This document shows positions 34,853-44,905 of a stretch of DNA of 64,000 nucleotides, piece by piece. The notes beneath the pieces are model-generated. The model had not been told where the DNA came from, did not search any database, and saw only the letters and a list, made by a program, of their open reading frames with translations. The translations under genes were made by a program, and so were the position numbers. Positions within the stretch are counted from its first letter, which is position 1. Every line of letters starts with the position of its first letter. This DNA is from Armatimonadota bacterium (GTDB taxonomy: Bacteria > Armatimonadota > HRBIN16). Location: the NCBI GenBank assembly GCA_026003195.1, contig BPGU01000002.1:558001-622000 (forward strand), written 5' to 3'.

Positions 34853-34892
34853 AGCACGCATTCGCGAGAGGCAGGTGTACCCTTCACCCAGT

Positions 34893-37463
34893 TCACCACA
34901 CACAACGAAAGCCGATAGTAGCGCATCTGTCCAGACCGGAGTACAGCAGAATAAACTTTGCATGAGTGGTGATGGGTTGTTGTCCACCGGGGAAGTACCA
35001 GATGGAACCAGTTGCCTGATAGCGGCTTCCTCCTCGCAACATCACAAAGCGCGTGTGCCCATCATCACGCAGGCTCTCCGTCCACTCCCAGACCGTGCCG
35101 TACGAGAACCGCTCCCCCAGCACTTCTGCTGCGCGTTGCCATTCCCACTCGGTGGGCAGGCGCGCTCCCGCCCAGGCTGCGTAGGCGCGTGCGTCGTGGA
35201 TATCGACATACACTACCGGCTCATCTATCAGGTTTAACGGGCAACGTTTTCCGCCCCAGTGCTTGAGGAAGTTGGTCGGGTCGGCGGGAGCATAGCCAGT
35301 CGCATCCAGAAACCCCTGATACTGCGCATTGGTCACTGGTGTGGGCATGGTGTGAAAGTCGTCCAGCCTTTGCGTGAGGCGATGCTCCATCTCTTCGTGA
35401 AACGGGTTACCGGTCAGGAAACGCCTCCATTCATCGGGGGGTGCCTCCGGGTCAGGATAGCAGCCGCATTCGCGTCGAACGTGCCGCACGACGAACCGAA
35501 CGATCCCTCCCGTGACAAACTCCGCGTGTTCGGGAATGCGTCTCAGAGATGATGTGAGCGGCGACGGCTGAGGCTGCACCACCGGTAAAGAAGACACATG
35601 CGCATCCTGAGCGGGCGGCTGGCGGTCCCCGGCATGAAGGCGACGCTGGTGTTCCAGTAGCGAACGGATATTTCTATCGGCTTCGCCGGAAAGTGCCAGC
35701 ACCGCTCCAAATCGCTCCAGGGGAAACTCTACTACCCACTGCCCCCCATCGTGGCGAACTGGTCGCAGGGGTTCCCCGCGCCAGAGGTCGTACCAGTGCC
35801 ATGCTTGCGACCGCAAGGCGGGAGGTACCGGAAGTGCTGCTACTTGCTCACCCGCTTGCCGATAAAACGTCCACAGCCACCGGTTCTGCTGCTTCCAGCA
35901 GGAAGCCAGCACGCCCCTCGTCGCGGCAGGATAACAGGGCAGCCATTCGCCGCCGTGCAGCAGGTCAGCGGTCGCACGCCATACAGGAGCCATACGACGT
36001 AGCGCGGCGCGGTCCTCCCAGCGCCACGGGTTCCACGAGCCGAAGATATTCTCCCAGACCAGCATCCCGCTACCGTTCAGCCATGCCGCTGCCAGCTCCT
36101 GTGTGTGGTCGGCGTCCCAGCGACGTATCTGGTGCTGGATGTGTCGCCGCTCTATCCATTTGAGGTGCAGTACGCCTATCCCGTCGAACGCCTGCAACCA
36201 CTGTGCCCACGAAGCGTTGCAGCGCTCCATCTCCTCGATGGTGGGATGCCCTTCCGGCTCGAAGGCGACGCCACGACGCCTGCTATCCACTGCTTCGCGC
36301 AGGCGGGCGGGAGCCTCCACCATCGTATCCAGAAAGATGCCATCCACACCGAGCTGCGCCACCATCTCTGCAAGCACGTGGGTGTCAGGCTGTGGCTCCC
36401 GGCGCGTGCCGGTATCCCAGGGCAGATAGGGAATGAACACCTTAACACCATGCCGGTGAAACTGTTCCACTACCTGCCGAACGCCCCGGATACCACCGGG
36501 CATATCGCGCCAGAAGTCGAACTGATTACGTTCGTCCGCGCCGACACGCGGGTAGGCGTGCCAGAGCACCACCGCATCGAAGCCGCCGAACTCTCTTTCT
36601 GCCTCCTCCAGCAGCTCCTCCACACGATAGCGCATCCGCTCGGGGTGCCAGAAGATACGGTCGTAAACAAAGATAAAACCGCACACAAAACATCGTTGCA
36701 CCCACTGCAGGTCACGACGAGTATACAACGTATCATCCAACGAGAGGCGGACGCGCCTTTTGAACGCAGAGAGACGCAGGCTCCTCTCCGTGCTCTCAGG
36801 AAACTGCATCTCCAGCGCACGTAGTAGCAGGCTGCCTGTCTGCGGGTCTGCGGTCGCGTCCTGTCCAATAATGGGACGTGCCCAGAAGCGCGCGGTATCG
36901 AAAGAGGGCACCTTCACCTCTGCTTGGAAGTGATGCCAGTGTCCGTCGGTCGGGATGGGCACACTGGTCAGGGTGGTAGACCAGCCACCCCATGCCCCCG
37001 CGCTACCCTGCGTTCTGTCGCACCAGTCGAAGGCAAGCCACAATGTAGCGTTCCCCGACAGGTGTTTCGCTTCGCCGCGAACAACGACCGTTTCCCCCGG
37101 CTGGAGGTCTATGGCGAAAGCTTCCTCGCGGGATAACCTCACCCAGGCGCGCACTCCGTCAAACTGCAAGCGTATATGCCATTTGCGCGCATCATGCAGG
37201 TGTTCTCGCACCCAGCGGCGGTACTGCTTCGCTTGTTGTAGCCACTGTGTCCACTGGTCGGGGTTCTCCGGTGGGGCGATGTAATATGCGTTCATTCGCA
37301 ACAGATTCCATGCAGGCAGGTCTGCTTCCCACGCACATCCCTCACCGGGCGTCCATAGCGACTTGTAACCCGAAAGTGTTCGCATACGCATACCATACCG
37401 TTCGCCACCCTGCCAGCTCTTCTCCTTGCCCGAACGGGCATAGATGCGATACACTAATTCCAT
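34893..37463 (-). CDS. Glycosidase-like TIM-barrel protein fused to a formylglycine-generating-enzyme (SUMF1) domain
   Basis: The 856-residue protein has no signal peptide. Residues 1-235 look like a carbohydrate-binding beta-sandwich. Residues 265-600 look like a TIM-barrel glycoside-hydrolase-like domain (AVVLWHAYPRVGADERNQF, GVKVFIPYLPWDTGTR, GVDGIFLDTMVEAPARL, LVWENIFGSWNPW). Residues 660-856 are an FGE-sulfatase domain (TPVTNAQYQGFLDATGY, DARAYAAWAGARLPTEWEWQRAAE, VWEWTESLRD, FVMLRGGSRY, ATIGFRCVW). The active-site cysteine pair of true FGE is not evident, so the domain may bind sugar or ligand. I do not recognise this fusion. The start overlaps the argD promoter and may lie further in. 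Confidence 0.78.
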   Translation of the reverse strand: MELVYRIYARSGKEKSWQGGERYGMRMRTLSGYKSLWTPGEGCAWEADLPAWNLLRMNAYYIAPPENPDQWTQWLQQAKQYRRWVREHLHDARKWHIRLQFDGVRAWVRLSREEAFAIDLQPGETVVVRGEAKHLSGNATLWLAFDWCDRTQGSAGAWGGWSTTLTSVPIPTDGHWHHFQAEVKVPSFDTARFWARPIIGQDATADPQTGSLLLRALEMQFPESTERSLRLSAFKRRVRLSLDDTLYTRRDLQWVQRCFVCGFIFVYDRIFWHPERMRYRVEELLEEAEREFGGFDAVVLWHAYPRVGADERNQFDFWRDMPGGIRGVRQVVEQFHRHGVKVFIPYLPWDTGTRREPQPDTHVLAEMVAQLGVDGIFLDTMVEAPARLREAVDSRRRGVAFEPEGHPTIEEMERCNASWAQWLQAFDGIGVLHLKWIERRHIQHQIRRWDADHTQELAAAWLNGSGMLVWENIFGSWNPWRWEDRAALRRMAPVWRATADLLHGGEWLPCYPAATRGVLASCWKQQNRWLWTFYRQAGEQVAALPVPPALRSQAWHWYDLWRGEPLRPVRHDGGQWVVEFPLERFGAVLALSGEADRNIRSLLEHQRRLHAGDRQPPAQDAHVSSLPVVQPQPSPLTSSLRRIPEHAEFVTGGIVRFVVRHVRRECGCYPDPEAPPDEWRRFLTGNPFHEEMEHRLTQRLDDFHTMPTPVTNAQYQGFLDATGYAPADPTNFLKHWGGKRCPLNLIDEPVVYVDIHDARAYAAWAGARLPTEWEWQRAAEVLGERFSYGTVWEWTESLRDDGHTRFVMLRGGSRYQATGSIWYFPGGQQPITTHAKFILLYSGLDRCATIGFRCVW
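37426..37455 (+). promoter_or_regulatory. Sigma-70 promoter for argD
   Basis: TTGCCC (37426-37431) and TACACT (37450-37455) are 18 bases apart, which gives a start of transcription about 20 bases before the argD ATG. It overlaps the beginning of the divergent gene. Confidence 0.55.
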
Positions 37464-37483
37464 CCAGGGAAGCGAGGCGAGAG

Positions 37484-38698
37484 ATGGAGGAGAAGAATCT
37501 TCTACAGGAACTGCAAGCGATTGACGAGCAGTGCATCATGTCCACCTACGCCCGCCAGCCTGTGGTGTTTGTGAAGGGCTGTGGGGCAAGGTTATGGGAC
37601 GCAGAGGGCAAGGAGTATATCGACTTTTTAGGCGGCATTGCGGTAGATGCGGTAGGACATTGTCATCCTCGCGTGGTGCACGCCATCCAGCAGCAGGCGG
37701 AGAAATTGCTGCACGTCAGCAACCTGTTCTACACCGAGCCGCAGTTCCGTCTGGCGAGAAAGCTCACCGCCATTGCGGGCATGGACAAGGTCTTCTTTTG
37801 TAACAGCGGGGCGGAGGCGAACGAATGCGCGCTCAAAATCGCTCGCAAATGGGGTAAGCGCAAGGAGCCACACGCTATCGAGATTGTGGCGGTAGAAGGC
37901 GCGTTTCACGGCAGGCTGTTCGGCACGCTGTCGGTGACGGCGCAGGCGAAGTACCAGCAACCCTACGAGCCACTGGTGCCTGGTGTGCGCGTCGTGCCGC
38001 GCAACGACGTTTCCGCTCTGCGCGACGCGGTGACCGAGAAGACCTGTGCGGTCATCATGGAGCCGATTCAGGGTGAAAGCGGGGTGTATCCGCTCGGCGT
38101 GGAGTTCCTCCAAACTGCCCGCGAACGCTGCGACCAGGTGGAGGCTCTCCTCATCTTCGACGAGGTGCAGACCGGCATGGGACGCACAGGCAGCTGGTTT
38201 TTCTGGCAACAGCTGGGTGTCAAGCCGGACATCCTGACCTCTGCCAAAGCGCTGGGTGGCGGGCTGCCCATCGGCGCATGTATGGCGCATGGCGCGGCGG
38301 CGAACGTGCTGGAGAAAGGCGACCACGGCTCCACCTTTGCGGGGGGACCGCTTATCACCTCTGTTGCGCTGGCGGCTATAGAGGCGATCGAAGAGGAAGG
38401 AATGCTGGACAACGCGCGCACGATGGGCGAGTACCTGCGCGATGAGATTGCCTCGTGGTGCGAGACGCTTCCTGTCACCGAAATACGCGGCGCAGGGCTG
38501 ATGATAGGCTTTGACCTGGCAAAACCCATCGCGCGAGAAGTGGTGCGCACGGCACTGCAAGAGGGCGTGGTGGTGAACGCTACCGGTGAAAACACTATCC
38601 GCCTGCTACCCCCACTGAACCTGAAGCGGGATGAGGCGGACGAAGGTCTGCGCCGGCTCCGCACGGCTATGGAGAAGGCAGTCCATCACGAAGGATAA
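37484..38698 (+). CDS. argD: Acetylornithine/succinyldiaminopimelate aminotransferase
   Basis: This is a class III PLP aminotransferase of 404 residues. It has GCGARLWDAEGKEYIDFLGGIAV, FCNSGAEANECALKIAR, EGAFHGRLFGTLS, IMEPIQGESGVYP, LIFDEVQTGMGRTG, and the PLP lysine in LTSAKALGGGLPIG. These fit ArgD, which makes acetylornithine for arginine or succinyl-DAP for lysine. No other arg gene is nearby. Related ornithine or 4-aminobutyrate transaminases cannot be fully excluded. ATG 37484 follows GAGGCGAG; frames reaching further upstream lie in the promoter. Confidence 0.92.
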   Translation: MEEKNLLQELQAIDEQCIMSTYARQPVVFVKGCGARLWDAEGKEYIDFLGGIAVDAVGHCHPRVVHAIQQQAEKLLHVSNLFYTEPQFRLARKLTAIAGMDKVFFCNSGAEANECALKIARKWGKRKEPHAIEIVAVEGAFHGRLFGTLSVTAQAKYQQPYEPLVPGVRVVPRNDVSALRDAVTEKTCAVIMEPIQGESGVYPLGVEFLQTARERCDQVEALLIFDEVQTGMGRTGSWFFWQQLGVKPDILTSAKALGGGLPIGACMAHGAAANVLEKGDHGSTFAGGPLITSVALAAIEAIEEEGMLDNARTMGEYLRDEIASWCETLPVTEIRGAGLMIGFDLAKPIAREVVRTALQEGVVVNATGENTIRLLPPLNLKRDEADEGLRRLRTAMEKAVHHEG

Positions 38699-38728
38699 AA
38701 GGTGTTCACAACACCATCCCTGTTGGGT

Positions 38729-38751
38729 GGCGAGGCTCCTGCCGAGCCGTT
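38729..38751. repeat. Short hairpin repeat, second copy
   Basis: GGCTCCTGCCGAGCC forms a small hairpin. The 23-base unit matches 28177-28199 at 20 of 23 positions. It lies in the argD-radA gap, after a short GGTGTT/AACACC dyad at 38701-38715. Confidence 0.5.
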
Positions 38752-38802
38752 CGTGGGTTACCTGGTTGCGTCCCCAACGGGACGAAGATGAAGGAGAACG
38801 CT

Positions 38803-40173
38803 ATGCCCAGAGCAATCTCTCGTTATGTCTGCCAGCAATGCGGACACGAATCGCCTCGATGGATGGGGCGATGCCCGGAATGCGGCGAGTGGAACAGCCT
38901 GGTCGAGGAGGTCGTTGCCCCCATCCCAAAGCGTTCCTCCGCCCGACAGGCTCCGGTGGGCGGCGCACAGCCTGTTCGCTTGACGGAAGTGTCGGTAGAG
39001 GCGTTGCCGCGCCTCTCTACCGGCATGGAGGAGATGGATCGGGTGCTGGGCGGTGGCATCGTGCCGGGTTCACTGGTGCTGCTGGGGGGCGACCCGGGCG
39101 TGGGCAAATCCACCTTGCTCACACAGGTCGCAGACATCCTCAGTCACGAACAGACCGTGTTGTACGTCTCTGGCGAGGAGAGCGCACACCAGATCAAACT
39201 GCGCGCCAAACGACTGGGAGTGACGGGGGCAAACCTGTACGTGCTGGCGGAGACCCATCTGGAAGCGATATTGGGGCACATCCACAGCCTGCAGCCCGCC
39301 CTGGTCATTGTGGATTCGATACAGACCACCCAGGTCGGCGAGCTGGAGAGCGCACCGGGTACGGTGGCGCAGGTGCGAGCCTGTGGTGTGGCGCTACAGC
39401 GGGTGGCGAAGGAGCAGGGTATCGCGGTCTTCCTGGTGGGTCACGTCACGAAAGAGGGCGCGCTGGCGGGACCAAAAGCGCTGGAGCATCTGGTGGATAC
39501 GGTGCTGACTTTCGAGGGCGACCCGCACTTGAACTATCGCATCCTGCGAGCAACCAAAAACCGCTTCGGCAGCACCGACGAGGTAGCGCTGTTCGAGATG
39601 CGCGAGCAGGGGCTGGTGGCGGTGCAAAACCCTTCTGAGTGGTTATTGTCGGAACGCGCTTCACACAGCCCCGGCTCGGTGGTCACCGCCATCATGGAGG
39701 GCACACGCCCGCTGCTGGTAGAGGTGCAGGCTCTGGTGACGCATTCCTATCTCAGCCAGCCGCGCCGGCAGGTGACCGGTCTGGACTATAACCGGGTAAA
39801 CATGGTGCTGGCGGTGCTGGAGAAGCGCGCCGGTATGCGCCTCAGCGACAAAGACGTGTTTGTGAACGCTGCAGGGGGTATCTTTATCCGCGAACCGTCT
39901 GCCGATTTAGCCGTCGCTCTGGCGGTGGTCAGTAGCCTGAAAGACCGGCCGCTTCCGCCTGACATGGTGGTTTTCGGCGAGCTGGGACTGGCGGGCGAGG
40001 TGCGTTCGGTCATCCACACCGAACAGCGGGTGCGTGAGGCACAACGGCTGGGCTTTTCGCGGGTGATGTTGCCCCGTCGCGACGCCAGGGCGTTGAAAGC
40101 GCGTGGTCTGGAGATCAGTCTCGATGGGACGTATACCATCCGCGACGCGGTGGGCGTGGTCACGGAGGGGTAA
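38803..40173 (+). CDS. radA: DNA repair protein RadA
   Basis: RadA (Sms) is a RecA-related ATPase that aids branch migration in recombination. The 456-residue product has an N-terminal C4 zinc finger (CQQCGHES...CPECGEW), Walker A GGDPGVGKSTLL near residue 95, the RadA-specific KNRFGSTDE motif, and a C-terminal Lon-protease-like domain (VNAAGGIFIREPSADLAVALAVVSS). ATG 38803 is chosen because AAGGAG lies 6 bases upstream; ATG 38788 is inside the leader. Confidence 0.97.
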   Translation: MPRAISRYVCQQCGHESPRWMGRCPECGEWNSLVEEVVAPIPKRSSARQAPVGGAQPVRLTEVSVEALPRLSTGMEEMDRVLGGGIVPGSLVLLGGDPGVGKSTLLTQVADILSHEQTVLYVSGEESAHQIKLRAKRLGVTGANLYVLAETHLEAILGHIHSLQPALVIVDSIQTTQVGELESAPGTVAQVRACGVALQRVAKEQGIAVFLVGHVTKEGALAGPKALEHLVDTVLTFEGDPHLNYRILRATKNRFGSTDEVALFEMREQGLVAVQNPSEWLLSERASHSPGSVVTAIMEGTRPLLVEVQALVTHSYLSQPRRQVTGLDYNRVNMVLAVLEKRAGMRLSDKDVFVNAAGGIFIREPSADLAVALAVVSSLKDRPLPPDMVVFGELGLAGEVRSVIHTEQRVREAQRLGFSRVMLPRRDARALKARGLEISLDGTYTIRDAVGVVTEG

Positions 40174-40183
40174 CCACCACATC

Positions 40184-40212
40184 TTGACAACCTCTTCTCA
40201 ACCTGCTATATT
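40184..40212 (+). promoter_or_regulatory. Strong sigma-70 promoter for the subtilase gene
   Basis: A consensus TTGACA (40184-40189) and TATATT (40207-40212) are 17 bases apart. The leader to ATG 40302 is about 83 bases. Confidence 0.85.
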
Positions 40213-40301
40213 TGCGAGGGCAAACGAAAAGGTTAACGCGAGGTAACCTACCCTATCTCTTCCCAAGCAACAAGGTTGTAGACAAGGAGGAAACCTGCAC
40301 A

Positions 40302-43300
40302 ATGAACACAGGCAGATGGTTCGCATGTGTTCTTTGCGTGTTGTGGGCGACTTTGCTCCTCGCGCCGTTCTCCCAGGCGCAAGAAGAGACCAACGTGCCC
40401 GCGCTCACTTCGCTGGCGGCACGTGCTTCCCTGCGAGCTGCTGTTGAAAAACGACAGGCGGAAGAGTGGGCGAAGCAACGTGGCTTGCCGGTGCGCCGCA
40501 AACTCCCCAACGGCGCGATGATGGAAATCATGGCGGTACGCAACGGAGTACCTGTCTACTATGTTACAAATGGAGTGGAAACTGCTGATTCCCTCAGCGC
40601 AGATGAGCTATGGCCAGGTGGTTCCACCGGACTGAATCTGACCGGTGTAGGAGTCGTGCTGGGGGTATGGGACGCTGGTGCAGTAGACCCCTCTCACCCG
40701 GAGTTTCGGGGACGGCTCCGCATTCGCGATGGTGCCGAACCGGACGACCATGCAACGATGGTGGGAGGTATCCTGGCTGCAGCTGGAGTAGACCCGCGCG
40801 CCAGAGGAATGTCCTTCGCTGCCAGTCTGGACAGCTACGATTGGGACAGCGACACCTCTGAAATGGCAGATGCCGCCCGTGCTGGGCTACTGGTATCCAA
40901 CCACTCCTATGGGATTGTTTCGGGATGGCTGGGTGACTTTCTCTGGACAGGCGATACCACCATCAGTCAGAGAGAGGACTGGAAGTTTGGTTTCTATGGC
41001 GACTGGTCGCAGGAGTGGGACCAGATAGCTTATAATGCCCCCTACTACCTGATTGTGCAGGGAGCGGGTAACGATCGCGGAGAAGGTCCCTCGTCGCAAC
41101 CCGTGCAGCACTATCATCTCGACGGTCAAACGTATTCCGATAGCCACGACCTGGATGGAGGAGCATCCGGCTTTGATTGTATCCCCTACTCGACCACTGC
41201 GAAGAATACCCTCGTGGTCGGGGGTGTTTACCCCATCCCTGGAGGATACGCAGGACCTGATAGCGTGCGCATGACCAGCTTCAGTAGCTGGGGACCTACC
41301 GATGACGGTCGTGTGAAGCCCGATCTCGTGGGCATCGGCACGGATGTATACACGACCTTTATCGGGGGATATGGCATGGGCGGCGGCACCTCGGCAGCTT
41401 CCCCCAGCGTTGCGGGTGCACTGGGGCTGCTGATCCAGCATTACCGGCAGACTCACGGTGGCGCGAACATGCGCTCCGCCACCCTCAAGGCGCTGGCTAT
41501 CCACACCGCTGACGAGTGCGGACCTGCCCCCGGACCCGACTACATGTTCGGCTGGGGTATCCTGAACGCCAAAACCGCCGCGCAGGTCATCTCGGAGAGC
41601 GTGAAAAACCCGTATGCGATTCAGGAGCGTACCCTGCGTAACGGCGAAACGCATACCATCCGCGTGGTCTCCGACGGCACTCAGCCCCTGAAGGTCACCA
41701 TCGTCTGGACAGACCCGCCGGGCACGCCGCCACCAGTCTCGCTGGACCCGCCCGACCGCATGCTGGTGAACGACCTGGACCTGCGCGTGACCAACGGTAC
41801 CACCACCTATATGCCCTGGGTGCTGAACCCGGCGAACCCTGCCGCTCCCGCTACCACCGGCGATAACGTGGTGGATAACGTCGAGCAGGTGGTTGTGCCT
41901 CATCCGCAGGCGAGCGTGTACACCATCACTGTTACCCACAAAGGTATCCTGCGACCGGCTGGCAGACAGGCGTACTCGATGATTGTCACCGGCGCGGTGA
42001 CGCATACCCTGCAGGTGAACTCCAGTGACCCGGACAGCGGTGTGGCTATTACCGTATCACCGAACGACATCAACGGACAGGGCGACGGCTCCACGCCGTT
42101 CACCCGTGTGTACGATGGCGGCACGCAGGTGACACTGACCGCCCCTGCCACCGCGCCCAATGATAACGTGTTCATCAAGTGGGTGCGTGACGGAGCAGAC
42201 TTCTCCACGAACCGCACCATCACCCTGACGATGGACGCCGATTACACCCTGACTGCGGTGTACGAGTTTATCTCGCCGGTTCCGGTGCTGCTACAGCCGA
42301 CGGCGAACGCCGTTGTCTCGCCGACGCCTACCTTCCGCATGAAGGCGACCTCTTCGCCCGGCGCGAGGATGAAGTACAAAGTGGTCATCTATCAGGGCGA
42401 CCAGCAGATAGAGGTGTTCGACCAGAGCACCGACACCACCGGCTGGAGCAAGCCCGACTACGCCAGCGGCGAGGAGGCAGTGTTGACCGTTCCCGCTTCG
42501 CGAGCGCTGCCGACCGGCGTGTTGTACTGGCAGGCGTTCGCTTACGACGGCATCAAGTGGAGCGAGGGCAGCGATAAGCGCAGGATGGTGGTCAACCGGA
42601 TGCCCAATGCGCCGGTGCTGGTCAGCCCGGCAGCAAACGCTATTGTGCTGGGCACGCCGACGTTGACAGTACGCGCTGCCGACGCTGACGCTACCGACAC
42701 ACTGAAATACAAAATCATCTTCACGCGCAACGGCACCACCGTCGCCACCTTCGACCAGACGGTGGACACGACCGGCTGGAGCAAACCCGGCTACGCCAGC
42801 GATGAAGACGCCACACTCACTGTGCCGTCACACCGTGCGTTGAACCCTGGCACCTACCAGTGGCAGGCGTTCGTGTACGATGGCAAGCAATGGAGCGATG
42901 GTAGCGAGAGCCGAACGCTCGTCGTGAACTCCGCGCCATCTGCTCCTGACCTGATAGAACCTGCAGGCGGTAGCTTCGTGTCGCACACACCCACCTTCCG
43001 CCTGCGCGCCACCGACGCCAACGGCGACAACCTGCAGTACAAAATCGTGGTGAAGCAGGCAGGACAGGTGGTGGCTACCTTTGACCAGAGTGTGGACACC
43101 ACCGGCTGGAATAAGCCCAGCTACGCCAGTGGTGAGGAAGCGGTATTCACCGTGCCGGCAGGCGCATCGCTGGCAACGGGCGCGTATCAGTGGCAGGCGT
43201 TCGCTACCGACGGCAGGCAATGGGGCAACGGCAGCTGGGAGCGTGCCTTCACCGTAGACCAGGCTCCCGAAGCGCCGGAGATTCTCACCCCCGCTGCCGG

Positions 43301-44891
43301 AGCGGTCACATCACCCACGCCGGAGATTCGCCTGCGCTCTACCGACGCCGACCTGTCCGACGGTCTACGCTACAAGCTGGTGCTCTCCAGAGGCGGTCAG
43401 CAAGTAGCGGTGTATGACCAGAGCGTGGATACCACCGGCTGGAATAAGCCCAGCTACGCCAGTGGCGAGGAAGCGATCTTCCGCCTGCCTGCAGGCAGTG
43501 CGCTCAGCGCAGGAAACTACCAGCTGGAAGCATACGCCAGCGACGGACAGCAGTGGAGCAACGCGGGGAGCCGCTCCTTCAAGGTGTCCGCCAGAGTGCC
43601 CGCAAGGCTGGTGGGCGTGGGTACCTTTGCAGTGAACCTTGCTCTGCCAGATGCCAGCAAGAGTGCGATCGGTGCTGCGGGGGTGCCCATGAAGGTATGG
43701 AACGCCAGCACACAGTCGTATGTGGATGCGGGCAACAACCTGCTTATCGGCGTGGGCTACTGGTACAGCGCGGCACAGCCGGCTGCGCTCCGCATTGCGG
43801 GCAACGAGTTGCCCATTTCCTTCCCGATTGCCCTGAAGCGCGGCTGGAACTTCATCGCCAGCACCTCCGCCGACCCGGTTGTGTGGGACGTGAACGCTAT
43901 CAAGGTGCGTCGGCAGGGCGAGGAGGTCACCCTGCGACAGGCACGACAATCAGGGTGGATAGAAGACCACGCCTGGGGCTGGCTACAGGATGGCGCGAAC
44001 CCGACAACCGGTCGCTACGTGCTGGTGTATGACCCGTTGCGGATACCCGGCGCGGTGAACACCATCGAGCCGTGGCGAGGCTACTGGGTATATGCCCACG
44101 AGGAGTGCGAACTGCTGCTGAAGCCGTCCGATGGGGTGATACCGAACGTCACGCGCGCCCCGTCGGCGACTGCCAGAGCCTGGTCGGTGCGTCTGCTGGT
44201 TCAGTCCGCTTCCGGCAGCGCAGAGGCGGTATTCGGTGCAAACGCCTCCGAAAACATCGCCATCGGTCTACCTCCCGATCCGCCGGCAGCTTCCGCTGCA
44301 CCGAAGGTGATTCTGGTGCAGAACGGTCAGCCGCTGGCGGTGGATGTGCGTGCGGAGAGCCGCGCCAGCACACCGTGGGAGGTGAAGGTACAGATTCCCG
44401 CAGGCAACGAAGGCACTGCCACGCTCTACTGGCAGGGTGTGCATCAGGCGCCTCGCACGGTGACCCCGGTGCTGGTAGACCTGCAAACCGGCGAGCGTCG
44501 CTTCCTGCGCACGACCAGCTCGCATACCTTTGCGGTCAGCCGACAGGGTGGTGTGTACCGCTTCCGCATCGAGATGGCTCCGCAAAGCGGACTGCTCCGC
44601 CTGTCGCAGGTGCGGGTGAGCGGTGGACGCAGCACCAGTGGACGCTACACCGTCTCGTTCCACCTCAGTGCCAGCGCACAGGTGGAGGTGAACGTCTTCT
44701 CCGCAGGGAAGCTGGTGCGCCGGTTGACCGGCGGCGCTTCACGCTTGGCAGGTATCCAGCAAATCACATGGGATGGACGTGATGCGAACGGCGTTGCCCT
44801 GCCCGCTGGTAGCTATACGGTGGAGATCAAGGCGGTCAGCGCGGACGGGCAGGTGGCTCGCAGCACGGTACCCATCACGCTGACACGGTGA
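40302..44891 (+). CDS. Large secreted S8 (subtilisin-family) protease with four Ig-like repeats
   Basis: The 1529-residue protein has a signal peptide (WATLLLAPFSQAQ). The catalytic domain holds Asp124 (GVWDAGAVDPSHPEF), His150 (DDHATMVGGIL), Asn in QGAGNDRGEG and Ser364 (GGGTSAASPSVAGA). A P-domain-like sandwich and an InlB-type repeat (VTLTAPATAPND) follow. Next come four approximately 105-residue repeats of the form DTTGWSKPDYASGEEAV...YWQAFAYDG. The end is a FlgD-like Ig module (AGIQQITWDGRDANGVALPAGSYTVEI), as in many anchored exoenzymes. AAGGAGG lies 11 bases before the ATG, with a consensus promoter upstream. Confidence 0.94.
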   Translation: MNTGRWFACVLCVLWATLLLAPFSQAQEETNVPALTSLAARASLRAAVEKRQAEEWAKQRGLPVRRKLPNGAMMEIMAVRNGVPVYYVTNGVETADSLSADELWPGGSTGLNLTGVGVVLGVWDAGAVDPSHPEFRGRLRIRDGAEPDDHATMVGGILAAAGVDPRARGMSFAASLDSYDWDSDTSEMADAARAGLLVSNHSYGIVSGWLGDFLWTGDTTISQREDWKFGFYGDWSQEWDQIAYNAPYYLIVQGAGNDRGEGPSSQPVQHYHLDGQTYSDSHDLDGGASGFDCIPYSTTAKNTLVVGGVYPIPGGYAGPDSVRMTSFSSWGPTDDGRVKPDLVGIGTDVYTTFIGGYGMGGGTSAASPSVAGALGLLIQHYRQTHGGANMRSATLKALAIHTADECGPAPGPDYMFGWGILNAKTAAQVISESVKNPYAIQERTLRNGETHTIRVVSDGTQPLKVTIVWTDPPGTPPPVSLDPPDRMLVNDLDLRVTNGTTTYMPWVLNPANPAAPATTGDNVVDNVEQVVVPHPQASVYTITVTHKGILRPAGRQAYSMIVTGAVTHTLQVNSSDPDSGVAITVSPNDINGQGDGSTPFTRVYDGGTQVTLTAPATAPNDNVFIKWVRDGADFSTNRTITLTMDADYTLTAVYEFISPVPVLLQPTANAVVSPTPTFRMKATSSPGARMKYKVVIYQGDQQIEVFDQSTDTTGWSKPDYASGEEAVLTVPASRALPTGVLYWQAFAYDGIKWSEGSDKRRMVVNRMPNAPVLVSPAANAIVLGTPTLTVRAADADATDTLKYKIIFTRNGTTVATFDQTVDTTGWSKPGYASDEDATLTVPSHRALNPGTYQWQAFVYDGKQWSDGSESRTLVVNSAPSAPDLIEPAGGSFVSHTPTFRLRATDANGDNLQYKIVVKQAGQVVATFDQSVDTTGWNKPSYASGEEAVFTVPAGASLATGAYQWQAFATDGRQWGNGSWERAFTVDQAPEAPEILTPAAGAVTSPTPEIRLRSTDADLSDGLRYKLVLSRGGQQVAVYDQSVDTTGWNKPSYASGEEAIFRLPAGSALSAGNYQLEAYASDGQQWSNAGSRSFKVSARVPARLVGVGTFAVNLALPDASKSAIGAAGVPMKVWNASTQSYVDAGNNLLIGVGYWYSAAQPAALRIAGNELPISFPIALKRGWNFIASTSADPVVWDVNAIKVRRQGEEVTLRQARQSGWIEDHAWGWLQDGANPTTGRYVLVYDPLRIPGAVNTIEPWRGYWVYAHEECELLLKPSDGVIPNVTRAPSATARAWSVRLLVQSASGSAEAVFGANASENIAIGLPPDPPAASAAPKVILVQNGQPLAVDVRAESRASTPWEVKVQIPAGNEGTATLYWQGVHQAPRTVTPVLVDLQTGERRFLRTTSSHTFAVSRQGGVYRFRIEMAPQSGLLRLSQVRVSGGRSTSGRYTVSFHLSASAQVEVNVFSAGKLVRRLTGGASRLAGIQQITWDGRDANGVALPAGSYTVEIKAVSADGQVARSTVPITLTR
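42274..43590 (+). repeat. Four tandem approximately 330-bp coding repeats in the subtilase
   Basis: The units encode Ig-like/fibronectin-like modules. They begin near PVLLQPTANAVVSPTPTF, PVLVSPAANAIVLGTPTL, PDLIEPAGGSFVSHTPTF and PEILTPAAGAVTSPTPEI. DNA around the DTTGW(S/N)KP motif is strongly conserved in all four, which suggests recent duplication or gene conversion. Confidence 0.85.
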
Positions 44892-44905
44892 GAGGAGGTG
44901 GCACG

